DNA of 15,603 nt from contig JAKAMV010000133.1 in assembly GCA_021812735.1 (NCBI GenBank), positions 1-15,603 of the forward strand, in the 5' to 3' direction. Origin of the DNA: Chloroflexota bacterium. GTDB lineage: Bacteria > Chloroflexota > Limnocylindria > Limnocylindrales > CSP1-4. Made by a program: the position numbers and the translations under genes. Positions 6,593 through 13,586 of the stretch are shown here, piece by piece (the first letter of the stretch is position 1; each line of letters opens with the position of its first letter). A model generated the notes under the pieces. It had not been told where the DNA came from. It saw nothing but the letters and a program-made list of their open reading frames with translations, and made no database searches.

Positions 6593-7321
6593 ATGGCCCG
6601 CATCACCCCCGCGTCGTCGATCGTCGCCACCCTGCTCCTGGTGGCGGCCTGCTCCACCGGCGCCGCCGCGCCCACCGTCCCGCCCGTGGGCGCGGTGCCC
6701 CCTTCGGCCTCTGCCAGCGCCGCTCCGTCGGAGTCCCATCCGCCCGAGGCCAGCTACCCGCCCGGCTGCCCCACCTCGCAGCCGGCACCCCTGGCGTCGG
6801 GCCAGACGCGGACCGTGACGCTCTCGACCTCCAAGGGCGACATCGTCATCCGGGTCGAGGGCGCCCTGTCGCCCATCGCCGCCGGCAACTTCGTGGCGCT
6901 CGCCCAGTGCGGCTACTACACCGGCGTCGTGTTCCACCGCCTGGTGCCCGGCTTCGTGATCCAGGGCGGCGACGGCACCTACGGCCGCGAGCCCAACGTC
7001 AGCCTCGACTACGCGGGGTTCGGCGGCGCCCCTTACACCATCAAGGACGAGCCGGTGACGGCCAAGTACCTGCGCGGCACGGTCGCGATGGCCCGGACCA
7101 GCAAGCCGAACTCGGTGACCTCCCAGTTCTTCATCGTCCTCTCGGACAGCGCGGACGCGACGCTCGGCAGCGCCGGTTACGACAACTACCAGATCGTCGG
7201 GCACGTCACGTCCGGGATGGCGGCCGTGGACGCCATCGCCGCCATGCCCAACACGGGCAGTCCGGACAACCTCGCCATCTCGCCGGTGGCGATGGACAAG
7301 GTGACGGTCACCAGCCCCTGA
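6593..7321 (+). CDS. Exported cyclophilin-type peptidyl-prolyl cis-trans isomerase (lipoprotein)
   Basis: This 242-residue protein speeds cis-trans isomerisation of prolyl bonds in proteins outside the cytoplasmic membrane. A clear lipobox, LLLVAAC, puts the lipid on C20. A Pro/Ala/Ser-rich tether (21-70) precedes the cyclophilin domain (~72-240). Signature stretches are GNFVALAQCGYYTGVVFHR (catalytic Arg R116), PGFVIQGGD (119-127), GTVAMART (162-169) and SQFFI (177-181), all in the usual order. The start ATG 6593 has a GAGG at 6584-6587, 5 nt upstream. Residues before it in the same frame lie within the preceding gene's shadow. The gene sits between another exported lipoprotein and a two-component system. 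Exported prolyl isomerases have been reported near multiheme cytochrome genes, but co-regulation with the cytochrome genes 4-6 kb downstream is only a guess. Confidence 0.93.
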   Translation: MARITPASSIVATLLLVAACSTGAAAPTVPPVGAVPPSASASAAPSESHPPEASYPPGCPTSQPAPLASGQTRTVTLSTSKGDIVIRVEGALSPIAAGNFVALAQCGYYTGVVFHRLVPGFVIQGGDGTYGREPNVSLDYAGFGGAPYTIKDEPVTAKYLRGTVAMARTSKPNSVTSQFFIVLSDSADATLGSAGYDNYQIVGHVTSGMAAVDAIAAMPNTGSPDNLAISPVAMDKVTVTSP

Positions 7322-7345
7322 GATCGCGGCGCGGCGCGAGCGCGA

Positions 7346-7387
7346 GCGGCCGCCCGGTGCGCGCGGCGCGGCGCGGCGGGCGGCCGC
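7346..7387 (+). terminator. Strong GC hairpin after the cyclophilin gene
   Basis: GCGGCCGCCCG (7346-7356) pairs perfectly with CGGGCGGCCGC (7377-7387), 25 nt after the stop codon. Two smaller hairpins follow: GGCCCG/CGGGCC at 7404-7418 and GGCCC/GGGCC at 7447-7459. No T-run is present, as is common in very GC-rich genomes. Confidence 0.5.
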
Positions 7388-7475
7388 CTAACCAGCCCGG
7401 ACAGGCCCGGCACGGGCCCTCTGACCCCGGATCGGACGGGCCACTCGGCCCTGAGGGCCTGCCTCTATCTAACGA

Positions 7476-7487
7476 TACAGTCCGGAC
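7476..7487 (+). promoter_or_regulatory. Leaderless-type promoter box (TACAGT) for the kinase-regulator operon
   Basis: TACAGT (7476-7481) is followed by exactly six bases and then the GTG at 7488, with no Shine-Dalgarno. The surrounding stretch 7464-7481 is clearly more AT-rich than its flanks. The same TANNNT-N6 geometry is seen at the minus-strand start at 743. Confidence 0.5.
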
Positions 7488-9296
7488 GTGGATGACCAGC
7501 GTCCCAGCGGTGACCTGTCGCGCTTCAAGTGGCTTGCCGTGGTGGGTCCCCTCGTGTTCGTCATCCTGCTGGAGGTCTTCCGGCAGACCGTCCTGGAGCG
7601 TGCCCTCACGCCGGACGAGAGCGACACGGCCTCGCTGATGATCATCTCCGCGGCGATCCTCACGTTCGCGTTCGCCGTGGGCGTCTACCTCGATCGCGCG
7701 CAGCGCCAGCTGGTCGCGCAGAACAAGGACCTCACCGTGACGCACGCGGTGAGCTCTGCCGTCCGGGGCGACCTCAGCCTGACGGACCTGCTTGACCAGT
7801 CGCTCGACCGGCTGGTGGCGCAGACCGAGGCCCTGGCCGGTCAGGTGACCGTCACCGCTGGCGACGGACCGCTGACGATTCAGCGCCCGGCCGCCCTCGC
7901 GCCCGGACTCGCCTGGGTCGGCGGCATTCTGGCCGAGCCCGCGGACCCGACCCTCGCCGCACCTCGCTACACCCGGCGCCCGGCCGTGGACACGGGCGTC
8001 CTGGACATCCCCCTCGTCCGGGGCGTCGAGCGCATCGGCCACCTGCGCCTCGCCTTCTACCCGCCCATCGAGCCCCAGATCAGCGCGGCCGCCCTCGCCG
8101 ACATCGGCGGCGAGATCGCCGGCGCCGTGCAGCTCGGCGTGACGATGGCGGACCTGCACCGGCGCGAGCTCGAGCGCGCCGCCCTGTACCAGGTGGCGCT
8201 CCAGCTGACGGGCCGGGCGGACCTGCGCGACGTCCTGGACGCGATCACCGCCCACGCCCGGGACCTGCTCGTCGCAGAGCGGGCGGTGGTCTGCCTGGCC
8301 GACCCGCGAGCCCCCGCCGCCAGGCCCGACCCCGCGCACGACCGCGTGGCCGTGACCGACGAGGGCGCCACCTGCCTCGTCGCCCACGAGGGGGGCCCGG
8401 CACGCCACCCCCGCAACCCCGGCTGCCCCGTGGTCGAGCCGAGCGATTCGCGCGCGTGGGCCGCCATGCCCATGCGCGGGCCGGACGCCCTGCTGGGCGA
8501 GCTGTGCGTGGTGCGCCCCGGCAAGCCCTTCAGCGCGGGCGAGAAGAGCCTGCTCGGCGCTCTCGCCGACATGGCCGCGATCGGGGTGCGCACCGCCCGC
8601 CTCAAGGAGGCGGAGGAGCAGGTCACGATCCACGCGGAGCGCGACCGCATCGCCCGCGAGCTCCACGACAGCCTGGCCCAGGTCCTGGGCGTGATCCACC
8701 TCCGGCTGCGCGGGCTCGAGGCGCGGGCGCTGGACGAGGCGAGCCACGTGATGGCGGAGGAGCTCTCGGACATCGCCGAGACCGCCGACGAGGCCTACCG
8801 CGACGTTCGCGAGGCGATCCTCGGCCTGCGCGAGACGGTTCGCGAGGACGACGGGATCGAGGGCTCGCTCCGCGAGTACCTGCGCAAGTACAGCCGCCAG
8901 ACGGGGATTGCCGCCACGCTCACCTGCAACGGCGAGGCGCGCCAGACCCTGTCGCCGCGTGCCGAGGTCCAGCTGCTCCGCGTGGTCCAAGAGGCCCTCA
9001 CGAACACGCGGAAGCACGCGCGCGCCAAACGAGTCAGCGTGCAGCTGGAGTGCTCGGGCCCGGTGACGAGGATCACGATCCAGGACGATGGGGTAGGCTT
9101 CGACCCGGGGACCGTCGCACGGTCCATGGAGGGCGGCTTCGGTCTGGCCTCGATGCGCGAGCGGGTCGAGCAGGTCGGGGGCAGCATCTTGGTGCGTACG
9201 GCGCCGAACGAGGGCACGACCATCGTGGTCGAACTCGCCGCAGAGGACATGCGTGGCACATCTACCGCCGAAGCTCAGAGTCCTGCTGGTCGATGA
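7488..9296 (+). CDS. Membrane sensor histidine kinase, HisKA_3 (NarX/LiaS/DegS) type
   Basis: This 602-residue kinase senses a signal and phosphorylates the regulator encoded next to it. Two predicted membrane helices lie near residues 15-33 and 49-67, joined by a short exposed loop of ~15 residues. Residues ~85-220 form one sensory-like region. A second, GAF-like region spans ~225-370 (ALYQVALQLTGRADLRDVLDAI...). The dimerisation and phospho-acceptor segment is ERDRIARELHDSLAQVLG (384-401) with H393. The ATPase domain has an N-box (QEALTNTRKHARA, 501-513), a G1 box (DDGVGFD, 533-539) and a G2 box (GGFGLASM, 549-556). The GTG start is chosen because a TACAGT box sits 6 nt before it and the protein begins just ahead of the first helix. 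The 3' end overlaps the regulator gene by 44 nt. The signal is unknown; the small external loop suggests a membrane or cytoplasmic cue. Confidence 0.93.
   Translation: MDDQRPSGDLSRFKWLAVVGPLVFVILLEVFRQTVLERALTPDESDTASLMIISAAILTFAFAVGVYLDRAQRQLVAQNKDLTVTHAVSSAVRGDLSLTDLLDQSLDRLVAQTEALAGQVTVTAGDGPLTIQRPAALAPGLAWVGGILAEPADPTLAAPRYTRRPAVDTGVLDIPLVRGVERIGHLRLAFYPPIEPQISAAALADIGGEIAGAVQLGVTMADLHRRELERAALYQVALQLTGRADLRDVLDAITAHARDLLVAERAVVCLADPRAPAARPDPAHDRVAVTDEGATCLVAHEGGPARHPRNPGCPVVEPSDSRAWAAMPMRGPDALLGELCVVRPGKPFSAGEKSLLGALADMAAIGVRTARLKEAEEQVTIHAERDRIARELHDSLAQVLGVIHLRLRGLEARALDEASHVMAEELSDIAETADEAYRDVREAILGLRETVREDDGIEGSLREYLRKYSRQTGIAATLTCNGEARQTLSPRAEVQLLRVVQEALTNTRKHARAKRVSVQLECSGPVTRITIQDDGVGFDPGTVARSMEGGFGLASMRERVEQVGGSILVRTAPNEGTTIVVELAAEDMRGTSTAEAQSPAGR
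9242..9247 (+). promoter_or_regulatory. Shine-Dalgarno AGAGGA deciding the GTG start of the response regulator
   Basis: AGAGGA lies 5 nt before the GTG at 9253, inside the kinase coding region. An ATG at 9249 is out of frame and too close to the site. This supports the GTG as the real start and translational coupling of the pair. Confidence 0.6.
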
Positions 9297-9951
9297 CCAG
9301 CCGCTATTCCGGCGGGCACTGGCGACGCTAGTTGCCACCCAGCTCGACATGACGGTGGTGGGCGAGGGCGAGAGCGGCCGCGACGCGCTGGAGAAGGTCC
9401 GCTCCCTCCGCCCCGACCTCGTGGTGATGGACGTCAACATGCCGGGCTCGTCGGGCGTGGACGGGGTCAGCGCGATCCGCGGCGCCGGGTTCGCGATCCC
9501 GATCGTGATGCTCACGGTGTCTGAGGACGACGACGACCTGTTCGAGTCCATCAAGGCCGGCGCCAACGGCTACCTGCTCAAGAACGTCCGCCCCGAGGAC
9601 CTGTTCGACAACCTGCGGGGCGTCATGCGCGGTGAGGCGCCCATCGCGCCGGCCGTGGCGTCCAAGCTCCTCGAAGCCTTGCGCACGGGCGGGCTGCCCG
9701 CCCGATCGGGGGCCGTTCACCTATCCGACCCGAACGACGTGGCGCTCACCCGGCGCGAATCGGAGATCCTGCAGCTGGTCGCCAACGGCCTGTCCAACAA
9801 GGAGATCGCGAACGAGCTCACGATCACCGAGGGGACGGTCAAGAACCACGTCCACAACGCGCTCGAGAAGCTGCACCTGACCAACCGGGTGCAGGCGGCG
9901 GCGTACGCGGTGCGCCAGGGCCTGACGAGTCCGGAGAGCCCCCAAGGCTGA
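9253..9951 (+). CDS. Response regulator, NarL/FixJ (LuxR-type HTH) family
   Basis: This 232-residue DNA-binding regulator is the partner of the overlapping histidine kinase. The receiver domain (~8-125) has the acidic pair D14/D15 (LLVDDQ), the phospho-acceptor D60 (VVMDVNMPG), the switch residue T88 (MLTVS) and K110 (YLLKNV). A linker leads to a LuxR-type helix-turn-helix at about 162-225. That segment reads LTRRESEILQLVANGLSNKEIANELTITEGTVKNHVHNALEKL, with the usual ELTITEGTVKNHVHN recognition helix. All receiver catalytic residues are intact, in contrast to the degenerate receiver encoded 285 nt downstream. Targets cannot be identified from the window. The adjacent pseudo-receiver/Rieske and cytochrome genes are candidates by position only. 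Confidence 0.95.
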   Translation: MAHLPPKLRVLLVDDQPLFRRALATLVATQLDMTVVGEGESGRDALEKVRSLRPDLVVMDVNMPGSSGVDGVSAIRGAGFAIPIVMLTVSEDDDDLFESIKAGANGYLLKNVRPEDLFDNLRGVMRGEAPIAPAVASKLLEALRTGGLPARSGAVHLSDPNDVALTRRESEILQLVANGLSNKEIANELTITEGTVKNHVHNALEKLHLTNRVQAAAYAVRQGLTSPESPQG

Positions 9952-9976
9952 CGGCGGCGCGCCCGCGGCGCTACTT

Positions 9977-10002
9977 GCCCGGCAGCGCCTCCAGTGCCGG
10001 GC
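9977..10002 (+). terminator. Hairpin after the response regulator gene
   Basis: GCCCGGCA (9977-9984) pairs perfectly with TGCCGGGC (9995-10002) over a 10-nt loop, 25 nt after the stop. There is no T-run. It lies at the start of the 284-bp gap 9952-10235, in which I see no convincing gene. Confidence 0.45.
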
Positions 10003-10187
10003 CGAGCCGATCACGACGCCCGCGATCTGGCCGGCCTTCGGGTCCGCCCTCGCCGGGCTCACCGTCGCGGTTGGCGCGACCGACGGGCGTCGGGATCCGT
10101 GGGCACAGCGCGTGTCCCCCGTCGGATACACCCCACGTCGGCTTGGCGTGTGCAAGGCGACGGATGGGCATCCCGGGCGGGGCCGCC

Positions 10188-10230
10188 TAGCATCGCCACA
10201 CGCGGGCGGGGGGCCCGTCTCGAGTGGGAG
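10188..10230 (+). promoter_or_regulatory. Possible -10 box (TAGCAT) and Shine-Dalgarno (GGGAG) of the pseudo-receiver gene
   Basis: TAGCAT at 10188-10193 would start a transcript about 36 nt before the gene. GGGAG at 10226-10230 stands 5 nt before the GTG at 10236 and supports that start. The 8-mer TAGCATCG occurs again at 15136-15143, upstream of the last gene. Confidence 0.35.
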
Positions 10231-10235
10231 CCTAG

Positions 10236-10637
10236 GTGTCGCCGGTCGTGGTCCGAGTCCTGGTGCTGTACAGCCATCCGCTCATGGGCGAGGGCCTCGG
10301 CCGCATGCTCGCTGCGGAGTCGGGGATCCAGGTGGACGCCGCGGACGTGTCGCTGCCCGGCGCCGTGGACGAGGCGCTGGCGCAGGAGCCCGACGTGATC
10401 ATCGTGGAGGAGGGCGGACCGCTCGACGCCGCCGACGTCGTGCGGCGGTCCACCTGCTCGTGCGTGCTCGACGTGGACATCACCACGGCCCGCGCGTGGA
10501 CCCTCCGGCGCGAGGCCCTGTCCACACGCCCGGACGACTTCCTCGCCTCGTTGCGGCTGGCGGTCACGCGCGTCGTGGAGCGCGGTGGCGGCTACGACAC
10601 CGACCTCGGCATGCGGCGGACGGCCGTCACCCGCTAG
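10236..10637 (+). CDS. Stand-alone degenerate receiver-like protein (pseudo-receiver)
   Basis: This 133-residue protein looks like a CheY-type receiver without any output domain. VRVLVLYSHPLMGEGLGRMLAAESGIQVDAA (6-36) aligns by eye with the first strand and helix of the upstream regulator (LRVLLVDDQPLFRRALATLV). EPDVIIVEEGG (51-61) aligns with RPDLVVMDVNM. The acidic pair Asp-Asp is replaced by Tyr12-Ser13, and the phospho-acceptor Asp is replaced by Glu58. Normal phosphorylation is therefore not expected; Glu can mimic a phosphorylated Asp. The later part (70-133), with CSC at 74-76, is less receiver-like. The GTG start has GGGAG 5 nt upstream. The TAG stop overlaps the putative -10 box of the Rieske gene. 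It could be a ligand-responsive or constitutive partner of a regulator, but this is an inference from weak similarity. Confidence 0.7.
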   Translation: MSPVVVRVLVLYSHPLMGEGLGRMLAAESGIQVDAADVSLPGAVDEALAQEPDVIIVEEGGPLDAADVVRRSTCSCVLDVDITTARAWTLRREALSTRPDDFLASLRLAVTRVVERGGGYDTDLGMRRTAVTR

Positions 10638-10647
10638 GATCCGCGTC
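10635..10647 (+). promoter_or_regulatory. Leaderless-type -10 box (TAGGAT) for the Rieske gene, overlapping the upstream stop codon
   Basis: TAGGAT (10635-10640) is followed by 7 nt and the GTG at 10648, with no Shine-Dalgarno between. The TAG of the box is also the stop codon of the pseudo-receiver gene. This fits the TANNNT-N6/7-start pattern at two other genes in the window. Confidence 0.4.
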
Positions 10648-11181
10648 GTGAGGGACCCCATCCGCCGCCCGACACCGCCCCGAGACCCCACCGAGGGCGT
10701 CCTCGCCGCGCCGATCCCGCGGCGCCGGATGCTGCTCCTCCTGGGCGCGGGCGTCCTGGCGTCGGGCGCCGGCCTCGGCACCCTCCTCGAGGGCTGCGCG
10801 TCGGTGGCGCCCGTGACGGTCACCCTGGGCATCTCGCCGGCAACGATGGCGCCGGGCGTGCCGGTGGCGGTCCCGTTCTCCATGACCAACTCCGGCGGGA
10901 CCACGGTCCAGGCGACGATGTGGGTGGTCAAGAACGCCGACGGCTCGCTCACCGCCTACAACCCTCGGTGCCCGCACGCCGGGTGCCGGTACGCCTGGGT
11001 TGCGGCCGAGGACAAGTTCCGGTGCAACTGCCACGGCGGGGCGTTCGCGCTCGACGGGAGCGTCCTCGCCGGGCCCTCCTCCAAGCCGCTCGCCAAGCTC
11101 ACGGTCAGCGAGGCCGGGGGCGCGGTCGAGGTGGAGGTGCCGGGCGACTTCGCGACGCCGCGGGAGTCGCTCGGGGCCTGA
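10648..11181 (+). CDS. Exported Rieske [2Fe-2S] protein
   Basis: This 177-residue electron carrier has one Rieske cluster. The N-terminus has an Arg-rich segment PRRRMLLLLGAGVLASGAG (24-42) that resembles a Tat signal or anchor, as is usual for Rieske proteins. A possible lipobox cysteine, C50, follows. The cluster motif is CPHAGC (108-113) plus CNCHGGAF (126-133). Ligands are expected to be C108, H110, C126 and H129. C113 and C128 are placed to form the disulfide typical of the high-potential bc1/b6f-type Rieske fold. The GTG start at 10648 is favoured by the TAGGAT box; the frame extends 21 codons upstream into the preceding gene. No cytochrome b gene lies next to it, so it may serve an alternative complex or act alone as an envelope electron carrier near the multiheme locus. 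Confidence 0.92.
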   Translation: MRDPIRRPTPPRDPTEGVLAAPIPRRRMLLLLGAGVLASGAGLGTLLEGCASVAPVTVTLGISPATMAPGVPVAVPFSMTNSGGTTVQATMWVVKNADGSLTAYNPRCPHAGCRYAWVAAEDKFRCNCHGGAFALDGSVLAGPSSKPLAKLTVSEAGGAVEVEVPGDFATPRESLGA

Positions 11182-11427
11182 CGCGCGTCCGCGTCCGGGC
11201 GCGGACCCCGGCGGGATGGCGAGCCGCCCGTCACGTGGAGGCTCGCCGCGTTGGGCCGGACGATACAGGCCAGCCGGGGCTCCCCGGCACCGCCCTGTAC
11301 CGCAGTTCTATCCCCTGACGGATGGGAACGCGCGCACGCGTACGCGAGCATGGTCGTGGACCCGTCCGCTCCGCGTGCCATGTCATGCGCGGAGCTCGCC
11401 GGGCCGAACCTGGACAAGGACCACCGA

Positions 11428-12441
11428 ATGATGAGAGTCGCCCGTCCCACGACGATCACGGACAAGGGGCTGAACCGGGCGATCAAGGTCGTCGGCCTGC
11501 TGCTGGTCGTCGGCGTGATCGCCTTTGCGCTGTACTACTGGCAGGACCGCCGGGTTGGCGGGGCGCCGTCCATTGCGGACCAGGCGGTCGCCGCCGCCGA
11601 GGCGCAGGTCCAGAAGACGCCGAACGACATCGCCGCCCGGGACCATCTCGCCGCCGCCTACGTGTCCGACAACCGCCTTCAGGACGGCATCGCGCAGTTC
11701 GGCGAGGCGCTCAAGCTGAGCGCCACAGATCGCGCTGCCCTCCTCGGCCGGGGCATCGCCTACGTCAAGGCCGGCCAGCCGGACCTGGCTGCCGCGGACT
11801 TCCAGACATTCATCGCCAACAACGCGTCCGGTGAGTACGCCGGGCAGGACCCGCAGCTCGAGCAGGCCTACTACGAGCTGGGCGCTGTCCAACTGGGCAA
11901 GGGCGACGCGAAGAGCGCCGCGGACACGCTCCAGAAGGCGCTCAAGATCGACGCGTCCGACGCAGACGCGATGTACTCGCTGGGCGTGGCGTTCGACAAG
12001 CTCAGCCGCCAGTCGGAGGCCGTTCAGGTCCTCAAGATGGCGGCCGCGTTCGTGCCCACCGGCTGGTGCGCTCCGTACCAGGAGCTGGTCACGGCCTACA
12101 CGGGCCTCAAGCAGGCGGACGGCGCCGCGTGGGCGAACGGCATGGTCGCCATGTGCAACAAACAGTACGACCAGGCTGTCGCGGCCCTGACGCCGCTCAC
12201 CGCGGGTCACCTCAAGATCGATGCGCTGCTGGGACTGGGCTACACGGCGGCAGAGCGCGGCGACAACAGCGCGGCCACGGGCTACTTCAACCAGGTGCTC
12301 GCCGCCGACCCGCAGAACCAGTCCGCGATCATCGCGCTCAACAGCCTGACCGACCCGCACGCCTCTGGCGCGTCTGGGGTCGCATCTCCGTCGGCCGCTC
12401 CCGCGGTGGCCGCGTCCGCCACCCCAGGAGCGAGCAACTGA
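11428..12441 (+). CDS. Membrane-anchored TPR-repeat protein
   Basis: This 337-residue protein has a short cytoplasmic tail, one membrane helix (~18-37, VVGLLLVVGVIAFALYYW) and an exported helical repeat domain. TPR-like units are visible, for example AEAQVQKTPNDIAARDHLAAAYVSDNRLQDGIAQFGEAL, the following ALLGRGIAYVKAGQPDLAAADF, AYYELGAVQLGKGDAKSAADTLQKAL and AMYSLGVAFDKLSRQSEAVQVLKMA. A last unit near the C-terminus ends in AADPQNQSA. The tail is Ala/Ser/Pro-rich. ATG 11428 has AAGGA at 11416-11420, 7 nt upstream; ATG 11431 is an alternative. The 246-bp gap before it holds no gene I can support. It is 1 nt from the NHL gene, so the two form an operon ending in a multiheme protein. The architecture resembles NrfG/CcmI-like scaffolds for cytochrome maturation, but homology to them is not shown. 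Confidence 0.88.
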   Translation: MMRVARPTTITDKGLNRAIKVVGLLLVVGVIAFALYYWQDRRVGGAPSIADQAVAAAEAQVQKTPNDIAARDHLAAAYVSDNRLQDGIAQFGEALKLSATDRAALLGRGIAYVKAGQPDLAAADFQTFIANNASGEYAGQDPQLEQAYYELGAVQLGKGDAKSAADTLQKALKIDASDADAMYSLGVAFDKLSRQSEAVQVLKMAAAFVPTGWCAPYQELVTAYTGLKQADGAAWANGMVAMCNKQYDQAVAALTPLTAGHLKIDALLGLGYTAAERGDNSAATGYFNQVLAADPQNQSAIIALNSLTDPHASGASGVASPSAAPAVAASATPGASN

Positions 12442-12442
12442 C

Positions 12443-13495
12443 ATGGTGTCCCCCGACCTGACCGCGGGCCAGGAGCCCGCTGACCCCAGCGCCCAGCTGC
12501 CGTCCGAGACGGGTGGCCAGGCGCCGGCCAGCCGCCGCAAGCTCCTCGTCCTCCTGGTGATGTCCGTCGTCCTCCTAGCGCTCGTCCTCGTCTCGGCGTG
12601 GTACCTCGTGTTCCACAAGCCGCTGACCGAGCTGCCGGCCGTCACGGCCCAAGATTCGATGCCCGCCTACCAGGGCTCGCTGTACAACCTGAGCAAGCCG
12701 CAGGACGTGGCGGTCAGCGCTGACGCCACCCGCCTGGTCATCACGCAGACGGGCACCTCGCTCGAGACGGTGATGTTCGACCGCATGGGCAACAAGATCG
12801 CGGTCCTCGCCCCGCCCGCAGCCACGGTCCCCTCCCCCCATCAGCTGTTCGTCGCCACGGACCCGGCCACCAACGAGTACTGGGCCACCGACCGCTTCAA
12901 CGGCCTCGTTGCGATCTACACCTCGGCGGGCAAGTTCGAGCGGGTCTTCGACCCGGGCGCGTCCCTCGCCAACTGGCAGCCGCTTGCCATCGGCTTCGAC
13001 AAGTCCGGCGACGCCTACATCGCCGACGTCAGCAACGGGTCGGCCGTGATCCACGTCTTCGGCCCCGACGGCAAGGAGCTTCGCTCGTTCGGCGCCAGCT
13101 CCAACCTCGACCATCCCAATGGCATCGCCGTCGCTGCTGATGGCACGACGTACGTGACCGACACGGGCAACGGCCAGCTCAAGGTCTTCGACGCCACCGG
13201 CAGCCAGCTCGGCCTGGTAGACCGCGGCGCGGCCGAGGGCAACCTGGGACTCCCCGCTGGCGTGGCCATCGACGATCACGGCAACGTGCTCGTCGTGGAC
13301 TCGAGCGCTGCCGTCGTGCAGGCGTACAGCCAGGTGACGTCGGGGCAGACCAGCCCCGCCTACATCAGCTCGTTCGGCGACAAGGGCAGCGGCGACGCAC
13401 AGCTCTCGTTCCCGAACGGGATCGCAGCCGACGCCCAAGGCCGCGCCTACGTGGCGGACTGGGGCAACGATCGGCTGGAGATCTGGGGTTATTGA
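12443..13495 (+). CDS. Membrane-anchored NHL-repeat beta-propeller protein
   Basis: This 350-residue protein begins one base after the TPR stop codon; AGGAG at 12426-12430 may serve as its ribosome site. A Pro/Ser-rich cytoplasmic tail is followed by RRK and one long membrane helix (~33-57, LLVLLVMSVVLLALVLVSAWYLVF). The exported part is a six-bladed-type propeller. NHL-like blades are recognisable at LSKPQDVAVSADATRLVIT, at LANWQPLAIGFDKSGDAYIAD with IHVFGPDGKELRSFG, at LDHPNGIAVAADGTTYVTD with LKVFDATGSQLG, at GLPAGVAIDDHGNVLVVDS, and at LSFPNGIAADAQGRAYVADWGNDRLEIW. NHL propellers are binding scaffolds and are often encoded beside multiheme c-type cytochromes. Here the next gene is one, which suggests a role in assembling or holding it at the envelope. 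Confidence 0.93.
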   Translation: MVSPDLTAGQEPADPSAQLPSETGGQAPASRRKLLVLLVMSVVLLALVLVSAWYLVFHKPLTELPAVTAQDSMPAYQGSLYNLSKPQDVAVSADATRLVITQTGTSLETVMFDRMGNKIAVLAPPAATVPSPHQLFVATDPATNEYWATDRFNGLVAIYTSAGKFERVFDPGASLANWQPLAIGFDKSGDAYIADVSNGSAVIHVFGPDGKELRSFGASSNLDHPNGIAVAADGTTYVTDTGNGQLKVFDATGSQLGLVDRGAAEGNLGLPAGVAIDDHGNVLVVDSSAAVVQAYSQVTSGQTSPAYISSFGDKGSGDAQLSFPNGIAADAQGRAYVADWGNDRLEIWGY

Positions 13496-13537
13496 GATGA
13501 GGAGAGGAGACGGAGGTGGCGACCGGCCGACGATGAC

Positions 13538-13552
13538 GCCCGCAGCGCGGGC
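13538..13552 (+). other. Hairpin in the leader of the multiheme gene
   Basis: GCCCGC (13538-13543) and GCGGGC (13547-13552) form a perfect stem around a 3-nt loop, 20 nt before the strong Shine-Dalgarno. It lies in the 91-bp gap between the NHL and multiheme genes. It could set relative expression through attenuation, RNA processing or stability. No T-run follows. Confidence 0.4.
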
Positions 13553-13571
13553 ATCAACCCATCCTTACCCC

Positions 13572-13579
13572 AAGGAGGT
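13572..13579 (+). promoter_or_regulatory. Consensus Shine-Dalgarno AAGGAGGT that decides the GTG start of the multiheme gene
   Basis: AAGGAGGT is the strongest ribosome site in the window. The in-frame ATG at 13581 is only 1 nt away, too close to use. The in-frame GTG at 13587 is 7 nt away, an ideal distance, and directly opens a signal peptide (RKLALVGAIAALWLFVAA). Confidence 0.75.
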
Positions 13580-13586
13580 AATGACA

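Noticed and set aside
7346..7459. Structured RNA or riboswitch from the cluster of three hairpins before the kinase gene
   Set aside because: The stems are simple GC palindromes without a recognisable riboswitch core, and the kinase transcript appears to begin after them, so terminators are the simpler reading.
9971..10171. Small minus-strand frame of 66 codons between the response regulator and the pseudo-receiver gene
   Set aside because: No ribosome site, no recognisable features, mixed codon third positions, and its end overlaps a terminator-like hairpin.
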